Part shown: positions 1-5,047 of the stretch, piece after piece | Layout of the letters: every line of letters starts with the position of its first letter | Position numbering within the stretch: position 1 is the first letter of the stretch | Origin: CAYFJO01 sp964343305 | GTDB lineage: Bacteria > Planctomycetota > Planctomycetia > Pirellulales > Pirellulaceae | Assembly (NCBI GenBank): GCA_964343305.1 | Contig: CAYFJO010000661.1 | Location: forward strand, 1 to 5,047 | Length of the DNA: 5,047 nucleotides | Direction of reading: 5' to 3' | Position numbers and translations under genes: made by a program | The notes under the pieces: generated by a model | Told to the model about the DNA's origin: nothing | The model's input: only the letters and a program-made list of their open reading frames with translations | Database searches by the model: none

Positions 1-2
1 AC

Positions 3-971
3 TTTGTTTATTGCCTGCTGGTGGTCAACGGCGAGATCGCTTGGAAACATTCGTACGACTGCGGCCTGGTCGACAATCTGCACGAAGGCGGTCCAAGTGC
101 GACGCCAACGATTGATGAAGATCGCGTCTTTGCGGTCAGCAAGGAAGGGCATTTGTTTTGTTGCGACGCCTTGAAGGGCGACGTTTTGTGGTCGGGACAT
201 CTTCAAAAGATCACCGGCACCGACCATCCGGAATGGGGTTTCACATGTTCGCCGCTGGTGCTCGACGAGAAGTTGATCATCGAGGCAGGGCGCGTCGTGG
301 CGATCAACAAAAAGACGGGCAAAACGATTTGGAAATCAAAAACCGGTTATCGTCCCGGTTATGGATCGCCCGTGGTTTTCGATCACCACGGCCAACAGTT
401 AATCGCGGTGTTGAACAACGACGGCGTGCTGGTCGTGCGACTCGCCGACGGCGGCGAAGTCGCGTTCTACGAATGGGAAACGAGCTTTGCCACGAATTCC
501 ACAACGCCGATTGTCGTCGACAACACGATTTATATTTCGACCGGCTATCACCGTGGATGTACGTTGTTGAGACTGGACGGCAACACGCTAGAATCCATTT
601 ACGAGAATCGCAAGATGCGGAACCACTTCAATAATTCTGTGCTGTGGAAGGGGTATCTCTACGGCGTCGACGGCAATTCGCACAACCCGCGCGTCTGTCA
701 AATCGTGTGCATGAATTTTGAAACCGGTGAGCAGTTGTGGGGGCACCGCGGGTTTGGTTGTGGATCGGTGATGATCGCGGACGAGAAGTTGCTCATCTTG
801 AGCGGAAGCGGAGAACTGGTGTTGGCGGAATTGAATCCAGCGGAATTCAAAGAAATTGGCAGAGTGCGAGTGCTCGACGGACGTTGCTGGACAGTGCCGG
901 TTTTGGCCAATGGCCGTATTTATTGTCGCAACGCAGCAGGCAATTTGGTGTGTGTCGACGTAAGCCAGTAG
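3..971 (+). CDS. PQQ-like beta-propeller repeat protein (BamB-like), 5'-truncated by window edge
   Basis: The C-terminal 322 or so residues of a PQQ-like (quinoprotein-type, BamB-like) beta-propeller. The frame is open to the left edge (FVYCLLVVNGE), and that stretch already reads as part of a propeller repeat, so the GTG at position 21 is probably not the true start. Repeats follow the family pattern of a hydrophobic strand, a 'Y/F-C-x-D' strand and a Gly-x-x-x-W turn: GEIAWKH, HLFCCDALKGDVLWS, VVAINKKTGKTIWKS, CMNFETGEQLWGH, ending NLVCVDVSQ. Blade-opening strands such as SATPTIDEDRVFAV, SPVVFDHHGQQLIAV and TVPVLANGRIYC recur about every 40-55 residues. In planctomycetes such proteins are commonly exported and act as scaffolds or binding proteins; a dehydrogenase role is possible, but I see no catalytic signature in this part. 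The signal peptide, if any, lies outside the window. The gene ends in TAG, 4 bp before the convergent SDR stop. The family call is strong, the function unknown. Confidence 0.88.
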   Translation, partial: FVYCLLVVNGEIAWKHSYDCGLVDNLHEGGPSATPTIDEDRVFAVSKEGHLFCCDALKGDVLWSGHLQKITGTDHPEWGFTCSPLVLDEKLIIEAGRVVAINKKTGKTIWKSKTGYRPGYGSPVVFDHHGQQLIAVLNNDGVLVVRLADGGEVAFYEWETSFATNSTTPIVVDNTIYISTGYHRGCTLLRLDGNTLESIYENRKMRNHFNNSVLWKGYLYGVDGNSHNPRVCQIVCMNFETGEQLWGHRGFGCGSVMIADEKLLILSGSGELVLAELNPAEFKEIGRVRVLDGRCWTVPVLANGRIYCRNAAGNLVCVDVSQ

Positions 972-975
972 CTGC

Positions 976-1764
976 TCAAAACCGCATGCCCGTAAATCCT
1001 CCGTCGACATACAGATCCGCTGCGGTGATAAAACTTCCCGCGTTGCGTGAAAGCAACAGGATTGCCGCACCAACCAGCTCGTGTGGTTCGCCATAGCGGT
1101 TCATGGGCGTTTGCCCTTTGATTTTCTCTTCTCGCCCGCCGGACTTTAGCAGCTCTTTGTTCTGTTCCGCGGGAAAGAAGCCTGGACAAAGAGCGTTCAC
1201 TCGGACACCTTGTTCGCCGTACTCTCGTGCCACGTTTTTTGTAAGGTTAACGACGGCCGCCTTGGACGCGGAATACGTGAAAACTTTGGAAAGCGGCAAA
1301 TGAGATGTCACGCTGCCGATGTTCAGGATCGAGCCGCCATGGTCTTGTTTTGTCATATGAGCGGCAAAGACCTGGCAACCGTACAGCGTCGCGGTCAGAT
1401 TGCCGTCAAGGATGCGGTGAAATTCTTCAAGCGTGATCTCTTCAAAAGGCGTCGCCGAATTGATGCCCGCACAGTTGACCAGCATATCGACCTGGCCGCG
1501 CTCGCCCAGCGTCTTGTCGAGCAATTCCTGGACGGATTCTTTGGAAAAAACATCAACCGGCAGGAATCCCGCTTCGCCGCCGCACCCACGGATGATGTCG
1601 ACACACTTATAGCCGCGTTCCTCGGATCGTCCGGCGACAACAACGTAGGCACCCGCCTTGGCCAGTCCTTCGGCAATCGCGCCGCCTAAAACGCCTGTGC
1701 CGCCGACGACAACCGCCGTTTGACCATCGAGCCCGAACATGTCTTTCAAGAATTCCACTGACAT
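976..1764 (-). CDS. Short-chain dehydrogenase/reductase (SDR), classical type
   Basis: A complete 262-residue classical SDR, the usual family length, predicted to be a cytoplasmic NAD(P)-dependent oxidoreductase. The Rossmann glycine motif is VGGTGVLG (residues 20-27), with Val at 25 where most members have Gly. The second strand ends AGRS, and Arg46 in place of an acidic residue suggests NADP(H), an inference. NCAG is at 97-100. The catalytic tetrad is intact: Asn122, Ser151, Tyr164 and Lys168 (Y-S-A-S-K). PG at 194-195 and the C-terminal YVDGGF are typical. The GVLG variant resembles, from memory, SDRs annotated as mannonate/gluconate-type sugar-acid oxidoreductases, but substrate cannot be read from sequence. 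The ATG start is supported by a GAGG ribosome site just upstream. The gene converges on the propeller gene with a 4-bp gap, and a nested inverted repeat lies 29 bp upstream of its start codon. Confidence 0.93.
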   Translation of the reverse strand: MSVEFLKDMFGLDGQTAVVVGGTGVLGGAIAEGLAKAGAYVVVAGRSEERGYKCVDIIRGCGGEAGFLPVDVFSKESVQELLDKTLGERGQVDMLVNCAGINSATPFEEITLEEFHRILDGNLTATLYGCQVFAAHMTKQDHGGSILNIGSVTSHLPLSKVFTYSASKAAVVNLTKNVAREYGEQGVRVNALCPGFFPAEQNKELLKSGGREEKIKGQTPMNRYGEPHELVGAAILLLSRNAGSFITAADLYVDGGFTGMRF

Positions 1765-1768
1765 TTTT

Positions 1769-1773
1769 ACCTC
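1769..1773 (-). promoter_or_regulatory. Ribosome binding site of the SDR gene
   Basis: On the minus strand, GAGGT lies 4 nt before the SDR ATG (gcGAGGTaaaaATG). It is the only clear Shine-Dalgarno-like site in the window; the two barrel-protein genes and the small ORF lack one. It supports the chosen ATG start. Confidence 0.6.
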
Positions 1774-1793
1774 GCTTTGTTGCCCTCTACATC

Positions 1794-1895
1794 AGGCTTT
1801 GTCCCAGAACACCACGTAGCACAGGCTGCCAGCCTGTCTTTCCCGAAAATCGATACAGCCAAGCTGGCTGTGCTACGTGCTATGGGACAAAGCCT
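1794..1895. repeat. Nested inverted-repeat element (REP/MITE-like), upstream of SDR
   Basis: A 102-bp doubly nested inverted repeat fills most of the 183-bp gap between the SDR start and the stop of the next gene. The outer arms are a perfect 13 bp (AGGCTTTGTCCCA at 1794-1806, complement at 1883-1895). The inner arms are a perfect 12 bp (CACGTAGCACAG at 1813-1824, complement at 1868-1879). Each inner arm also runs into its own small hairpin: ACAGGCT-gcc-AGCCTGT (1821-1837) and ACAGCCA-agc-TGGCTGT (1855-1871), both with 7-bp stems and 3-nt loops. These compete with the inner stem for four bases on each side. There is no U-tract and no ORF, so an ordinary terminator is not the best reading. I recall similar 'GTAGCACAGGCT' repeats in planctomycete intergenic DNA; copy number here is unverified. 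Confidence 0.8.
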
Positions 1896-1947
1896 AATAC
1901 TTTCGTGCGGATTGTGCCATTGGGGGACATGCCGCCGACAGATGCGT

Positions 1948-3057
1948 CTAGAACGCAAACACACCACGGATCAAGAATGTATCGTCCAGCTCAAAATCGG
2001 CTGTGGACGACGCGAACTGAAGGTTGCGTCCAAACACATAGCCAAACTCCAGTCGCGCTCCCGCGCCGCCGTCCAGCTTTCGCTCGATGCCGGCTAACGC
2101 TCGAAAGTCGATCATCGTCAGCCGGTCCACCGCGCCGCTGGCACGTTCCACACCCCATGTGTCGCCGCCGACTTCCCCCGCGATGTAGATCCAATGCTCC
2201 GCCTCGCCATCCCACGAAACGCGTCGTGCAATTTTAGGGATAGGAGCGATGAGTTGAAATAGCCATTCCTCATTGGGAATCCAGATTACTCCGCCGCCCG
2301 GCAGCAGTTTGTAGTCCTCACGGTCGAGATAAACGATTCCGCCAACCAGTTGCAACTTGCCGGGAATCCACTCATAACGCACCAGTGCACGGCCCAGCCA
2401 TCGCACGATCCGTTCGTTGCTGTTTTCAAAATCGCCATAGAATCCAGGTTCGATGCCAAACATCCCGCGCCACCGATCGCCCATCTTGGGAACCCAGATA
2501 AACTTGACATAGGCACTGTAAACCTGACCCGGCAGATCGGGCATCCGAGGTCCGTTGAAGAAGCGCGTTTCGAAGCCGGTGGTAATCAACATCGGATAGT
2601 CGACCGTTGGCAACGGAACCGCCACCGTCAAACCAGTGATCAATTCCGTGATGCCGATGCTGTTCGCTGCGTCGCCGTTCAGCCATGTGCCAGAGTATTC
2701 TAGCTTCTGAAAGAATCCGTTTTTATGCGGTGAGATTGTCGCCAACGGCACGATTGTGTGAGCCGGATCGGGGCTGTTCAATTCAAACGATCCGTTTGGA
2801 TCGAAAACCTGACTGCCGGGAAACTGCTGCGGAAGGCGCGGCGTGAAGAGATTCCAATCCGGGCCGGTCGCCGGCCAAGGATCAATCCGAAACGCCGCTT
2901 GGGACGTCGATAATTGAGACGCAACCAAGCGCGGCTGCGTGGCATCAATTGCAGGAAGTCGCAAGATAGGCTCATAACCACGCGAGAAGCTGCCACCCAT
3001 CAACCACAAGCAGGCGAAGATGAAAACGGCTAATGTCGGGCAGCTACGGATCACCAT
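1948..3057 (-). CDS. Secreted, probable outer-membrane beta-barrel protein (short paralogue)
   Basis: A 369-residue protein of unknown function. Residues 1-27 look like a signal peptide: Arg4, a hydrophobic core (TLAVFIFACLWLMGG) and a polar end near SFSRG. Cys16 sits inside the hydrophobic core, so it is not a convincing lipoprotein cysteine. Residues about 28-112 are Pro/Asp-rich without a recognisable fold. From about residue 115 to the end the protein aligns by eye with the C-terminal half of the protein at 3271-4638. Shared blocks include LPGQVYSAYV (175-184), YLDREDYKLLPGGGV (243-257), PIPKIARRV (272-280), GEVGGDTWGVERASG (294-308) and LEFGYVFGRNL (336-346). Alternating hydrophobic/polar strands, many aromatic residues and a C-terminal Phe (GVFAF) fit an outer-membrane beta-barrel, an inference. 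DUF6268-type barrels are a family to test; I cannot assign one. The ATG preserves the full signal peptide; no Shine-Dalgarno site is visible. Nested repeats flank both ends. Confidence 0.85.
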   Translation of the reverse strand: MVIRSCPTLAVFIFACLWLMGGSFSRGYEPILRLPAIDATQPRLVASQLSTSQAAFRIDPWPATGPDWNLFTPRLPQQFPGSQVFDPNGSFELNSPDPAHTIVPLATISPHKNGFFQKLEYSGTWLNGDAANSIGITELITGLTVAVPLPTVDYPMLITTGFETRFFNGPRMPDLPGQVYSAYVKFIWVPKMGDRWRGMFGIEPGFYGDFENSNERIVRWLGRALVRYEWIPGKLQLVGGIVYLDREDYKLLPGGGVIWIPNEEWLFQLIAPIPKIARRVSWDGEAEHWIYIAGEVGGDTWGVERASGAVDRLTMIDFRALAGIERKLDGGAGARLEFGYVFGRNLQFASSTADFELDDTFLIRGVFAF

Positions 3058-3091
3058 TTTTTCGCGTCTAAAGTGGAGTTAGGGATAGCTT

Positions 3092-3206
3092 AGGCGAGCG
3101 GCAGATGAGTTCTTGCCTTCCGTAGTGGAACTCGCCAGAGTTCCTTCCCTCTGAAAGGGAATTCTGGCGAATCCCACTACGATAAATTCTCATCTGCCGC
3201 TCGCCT
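3092..3206. repeat. Long nested inverted repeat between the two barrel genes
   Basis: A 115-bp imperfect inverted repeat in the 213-bp gap between the paralogous genes. The outer arms are a perfect 18 bp (AGGCGAGCGGCAGATGAG at 3092-3109, complement at 3189-3206). After short unpaired stretches there is an inner element with an 8-bp arm (CGTAGTGG at 3121-3128 with CCACTACG at 3174-3181) and a further 8-bp arm (TCGCCAGA at 3132-3139 with TCTGGCGA at 3163-3170). The centre can close as TTCC/GGAA next to that arm or as TTCCCT-ctgaa-AGGGAA (3145-3161). If the two genes are co-transcribed, their RNA would carry a very stable hairpin here. No coding potential and no T-run beside the stem were seen. 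I recall 'GTAGTGG..TCGCCAGA'-type repeats from planctomycete genomes; this is unverified. Confidence 0.82.
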
Positions 3207-3270
3207 TAGGCCGACATCGGCGCGCAAAAATGGACGATCTTCTTTCATCGGAAAGTTGGGTCAAGTGAAT

Positions 3271-4638
3271 TTAGAATGAAATTCCAGCCCGCAGCATCAT
3301 CGCGTCTTTGAGCGGCAAGCTTCTCGGATCAGCTCGCTTGTAAACAAGTTCCCGGTCAAACACATAGCCGACTTCGAGAAATCCATTCACGCCCACATAG
3401 CCGCTGAGCCATTCCAATCCCATGAACACGCGTAACTCATTGATGTCGACCTGTTCGCTTGTCCCGGCCAACGTGCCGCGGGCCCGCACGACCGTCCACG
3501 AGCCTCCGCCGTATTCGCCTCCCAGGTAGCCCCAAATGTCGGTGTTGCCCACGGTCCACATCCGTTGTGCGAACTTGGGCCTGGGGAAGTAGAATTCGAA
3601 ACGAATGTCTTCGCTTGGATAGTAAAAAACTCCCGCGGCCGGGAGCAGCTTGATGTCGTTGCGGTCGATGTACGTTACGCCGCCCTTGACCCACAGTGAC
3701 TCGGACAAACGCATCCAGCCAAGCCCTGTGCCCATGAACCGTAGACTATCCGAGGTCAACGTGCGAGTAAAATCGCTGTACACTCCGCCGACAAAATTTG
3801 CCTCGACGCCCGATCGAACTTGCGTGTTCGAAGTCCAGGAGAGATCGAGAAACGCGCTGTAGGCGCGGCCAGGCAAATCGGCGTTGCTCGTTGCCAGCGA
3901 TGGCCCATCCCAAAAGTGAAAACTGAATCCCGGTGAAATGCTCAGTGGTTGACCACTGTGCAGAAAATTAGGCCAGTTCAACGTCACGGAAGCATCGACG
4001 TCGCTGACTTCGACTTCACGGGGACCGCTGCCTGCAATCCACGTGTATCGTAAACGCAGATCGTCGAGCAATTTCGTGTAGGGACCTTCCAGCGGCGTGC
4101 CAATGTTCGAGCCTCCGCCGAACAAACCGCTGAACAATCCGCCGCTTTGGCCAACCCCGCCGCTGCCAGACAATCCGCCACCCGAATATTGATAAGGCGG
4201 TTGAGCGGGATACCCGGGATAGCCGGGCGGGATTGTGGTTTGTGTTGGCGGGGGCGGATAAACGGTCGAGCCGCTCGAGGGAAACGCACCTGGAGCTGAT
4301 TGCAACGTGGGGGCCGCGTTGGCCGCGTTGGGCTGCGATGAAAACGGGTCAAACTGAAATGCCGGCATGCCAAGCGATGCACCGGCGGTTCCAGTCGGTG
4401 GAGCGACTCCGCCCGGTGGCACGACAGGAGTGATCGGCGTGAGGGCACCGGCACCTGATGGCGCGGAATTGAGCGGCGGTGCGGGTGAAATCGTCCCCGG
4501 CGCAAGCGTGCCGGGTGCAACATTCGTTGTCCCACTTCCTAGAGGTGCCTGAACAAGCGGCTGAGCGCGCGAGACTTGCACCACGCACACAGACACGGCA
4601 AACAAGACGCCGACTACGATAACACTGCGATTCGCCAC
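3271..4638 (-). CDS. Secreted, probable outer-membrane beta-barrel protein with Pro/Gly-rich N-terminal region (long paralogue)
   Basis: A 455-residue protein of unknown function. Residues 1-25 form a good signal peptide: Arg4, hydrophobic VIVVGVLFAVSVCVV and a likely cleavage after SRA25. Residues about 28-150 are low complexity, rich in Pro, Ala, Gly, Ser and Thr (APGTLAPGT, PPGYPGYP), and include a 9-bp tandem duplication at 4312-4329 that encodes NAANAA. Residues 152-182 are Gly/Ser-rich (GGGLSGSGG, GLFSGLFGGG). From about 188 to the end lies the domain shared with the protein at 1948-3057: LPGRAYSAFL (255-264), YIDRNDIKLLPAAGV (323-337), PRPKFAQRM (352-360), GEYGGGSWTVVRARG (374-388), LEVGYVFDREL (421-431). 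Alternating strands and a terminal Phe (GISF) suggest an outer-membrane barrel held on a flexible linker; this is inferred. The start is GTG, with no in-frame ATG between it and the upstream stop at 4696-4698 and no visible Shine-Dalgarno site. The small lipoprotein-like ORF lies upstream on the same strand. Confidence 0.87.
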   Translation of the reverse strand: MANRSVIVVGVLFAVSVCVVQVSRAQPLVQAPLGSGTTNVAPGTLAPGTISPAPPLNSAPSGAGALTPITPVVPPGGVAPPTGTAGASLGMPAFQFDPFSSQPNAANAAPTLQSAPGAFPSSGSTVYPPPPTQTTIPPGYPGYPAQPPYQYSGGGLSGSGGVGQSGGLFSGLFGGGSNIGTPLEGPYTKLLDDLRLRYTWIAGSGPREVEVSDVDASVTLNWPNFLHSGQPLSISPGFSFHFWDGPSLATSNADLPGRAYSAFLDLSWTSNTQVRSGVEANFVGGVYSDFTRTLTSDSLRFMGTGLGWMRLSESLWVKGGVTYIDRNDIKLLPAAGVFYYPSEDIRFEFYFPRPKFAQRMWTVGNTDIWGYLGGEYGGGSWTVVRARGTLAGTSEQVDINELRVFMGLEWLSGYVGVNGFLEVGYVFDRELVYKRADPRSLPLKDAMMLRAGISF

Positions 4639-4696
4639 GGTGATGAGACGTTGAGTTTGTGGAATTGGGAGAAGAGAATTCCGATTAGGGGGGACT

Positions 4697-4725
4697 TAAT
4701 TAACAAGATGCCGAAGGCGAGTCAA
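4697..4725 (-). promoter_or_regulatory. Candidate sigma-70-like promoter for the long barrel gene
   Basis: On the minus strand TTGACT (4720-4725, five of six bases of the -35 consensus) is followed after 15 nt by GTTAAT (4699-4704, four of six of the -10 consensus), or after 17 nt by the weaker TAATTA (4697-4702). The -10 region overlaps the AT-rich palindrome TTAATTAA. It would place transcription start about 50 nt before the GTG at 4638. It is a consensus match only, and the spacing of the better -10 is short. Confidence 0.3.
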
Positions 4726-4778
4726 GATCGAAAAAGAAACTGAGCGTTTTCAGCTAGCGTCGTCACACGAATGGAGTC

Positions 4779-4907
4779 CTATTTGCCTACGCGCACGAGT
4801 TGAACTTGCTCACGAAAACTCAGCTCGACATCCGTTACATGCTGCGGTCCGCATCCGATCTGGAGCGCAATGAGCAAAGACACTATCAGGGTTGATGTGT
4901 AACGCAT
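4779..4907 (-). CDS. Small lipoprotein-like ORF (42 residues)
   Basis: An ATG-to-TAG ORF encoding 42 residues. The N-terminus reads MRYTSTLIVSLLIALQIGCG: Arg2, a hydrophobic run (LIVSLLIAL) and a Gly-Cys at 18-19, as in a bacterial lipoprotein signal. Gln at the -3 position makes the lipobox imperfect. The remainder (PQHVTDVELSFREQVQLVRVGK) would be a mature peptide of 24 residues counting Cys19; I do not recognise it. It lies on the same strand as the barrel genes, 140 bp before the start of the long paralogue and about 50 bp downstream of the inverted repeat at 4961-5029. No Shine-Dalgarno site is evident. It may be a real small lipoprotein, the truncated start of a decayed longer gene, or a chance ORF. 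The organised signal sequence is the main argument for it. Confidence 0.42.
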   Translation of the reverse strand: MRYTSTLIVSLLIALQIGCGPQHVTDVELSFREQVQLVRVGK

Positions 4908-4960
4908 TCGCGGTGAAACTCGATTCGACAGCTCTTAGGATCGTCCAGGTAATAGTTTCC

Positions 4961-5029
4961 TCGTTTAACACCGAGCCGGCAGGCGACGGCATCTGAACAG
5001 CCGTCGCCTGCCGGCTCGGCGTTAAACGA
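4961..5029. repeat. GC-rich near-perfect inverted repeat at the right end
   Basis: A 69-bp hairpin with 30-position arms and one mismatch. The outer arm is 9 bp (TCGTTTAAC at 4961-4969 with GTTAAACGA at 5021-5029). An A/C mismatch follows (4970 with 5020), and then come 20 perfect, very GC-rich base pairs (4971-4990 with 5000-5019). The 9-nt loop is ATCTGAACA. It lies 53 bp upstream of the small lipoprotein-like ORF. It has no adjacent T-run in either direction, so a standard Rho-independent terminator is not clearly supported, though the stem could still stop or protect a transcript from a gene beyond the edge. I recall comparable GC-rich repeats in planctomycete intergenic DNA; family membership is unverified. 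Confidence 0.8.
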
Positions 5030-5047
5030 AGTTGCTGAAGTTATTTC

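Noticed and set aside
588..1094. Long open frames on the strand opposite the propeller gene end and across the convergent junction.
   Set aside because: They are frame shadows of the propeller and SDR genes, with compositions unlike a folded protein.
1767..2237. Open frames on both strands across the gap next to the SDR and the 3' end of the short barrel gene.
   Set aside because: They cross the nested inverted repeat or shadow the barrel gene, and show no domain or start-site support.
3009..3015. Cys16 of the short barrel protein as a lipoprotein cysteine.
   Set aside because: Phe occupies -2 and the hydrophobic core continues after the Cys, so an ordinary signal peptide fits better.
3210..3255. 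Two tiny hairpins after the long barrel gene (GCCGA/TCGGC at 3210-3221 and CTTTC/GAAAG at 3242-3255) as a Rho-independent terminator.
   Set aside because: The stems are only 5 bp and neither is followed by a convincing T-run on the minus strand.
4089..4560. Proline/glycine-rich stretch of the long barrel gene as a separate repeat array.
   Set aside because: It is low-complexity coding sequence in a continuous frame, with only a 9-bp tandem duplication (4312-4329) and no regular repeat unit.
4722..4781. In-frame reading beyond the TAG of the small ORF (18 codons, DSIRVTTLAENAQFLFRS, then TGA), suggesting stop readthrough or a recent nonsense mutation.
   Set aside because: The extension is short, has no recognisable feature and soon meets another stop; chance is sufficient.
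4810..4992. A 60-codon minus-strand ORF overlapping the small lipoprotein-like ORF in another frame.
   Set aside because: It starts inside the inverted repeat, has no signal or domain features, and overlaps the frame with the organised signal-like N-terminus.

Overview
The window looks like a planctomycete chromosome segment, probably Pirellulales-like. This rests on gene content (an exported-type PQQ-like beta-propeller, secreted beta-barrel proteins with low-complexity linkers), moderate GC, little use of Shine-Dalgarno sites, and intergenic inverted repeats of a kind I associate from memory with Rhodopirellula-type genomes. It is an inference; there is no rRNA or other firm taxonomic marker here.

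Layout. Positions 3-971 (+) are the 3' part of a PQQ-like beta-propeller gene whose start lies outside the window. It converges, with only 4 bp between stop codons, on a complete SDR oxidoreductase gene (976-1764, -). Everything else runs on the minus strand. Upstream of the SDR is a nested inverted-repeat element (1794-1895), then a secreted barrel-like protein (1948-3057), a second nested inverted-repeat element (3092-3206), and a larger paralogue of that protein (3271-4638) with a Pro/Gly/Ala-rich N-terminal extension. Next come a candidate promoter, a 42-residue lipoprotein-like ORF (4779-4907), and a third, GC-rich inverted repeat (4961-5029).

How the genes may work together. The two paralogues share a C-terminal domain of roughly 255 residues, begin with signal peptides and end in Phe, so they are probably related outer-membrane-type proteins made from one cluster. 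The SDR has an intact catalytic tetrad and should be an active cytoplasmic dehydrogenase of unknown substrate. Nothing in the sequence ties it functionally to the barrels or to the propeller.

I found no clear new defence, mobile or biosynthetic system. The most notable features are three structured inverted repeats, one in every sizeable intergenic gap, two of them doubly nested with a shared CGTAG/CTACG inner end; the diverged tandem paralogues; and a small lipoprotein-like ORF. No tRNA, rRNA, CRISPR array or transposase gene was seen.
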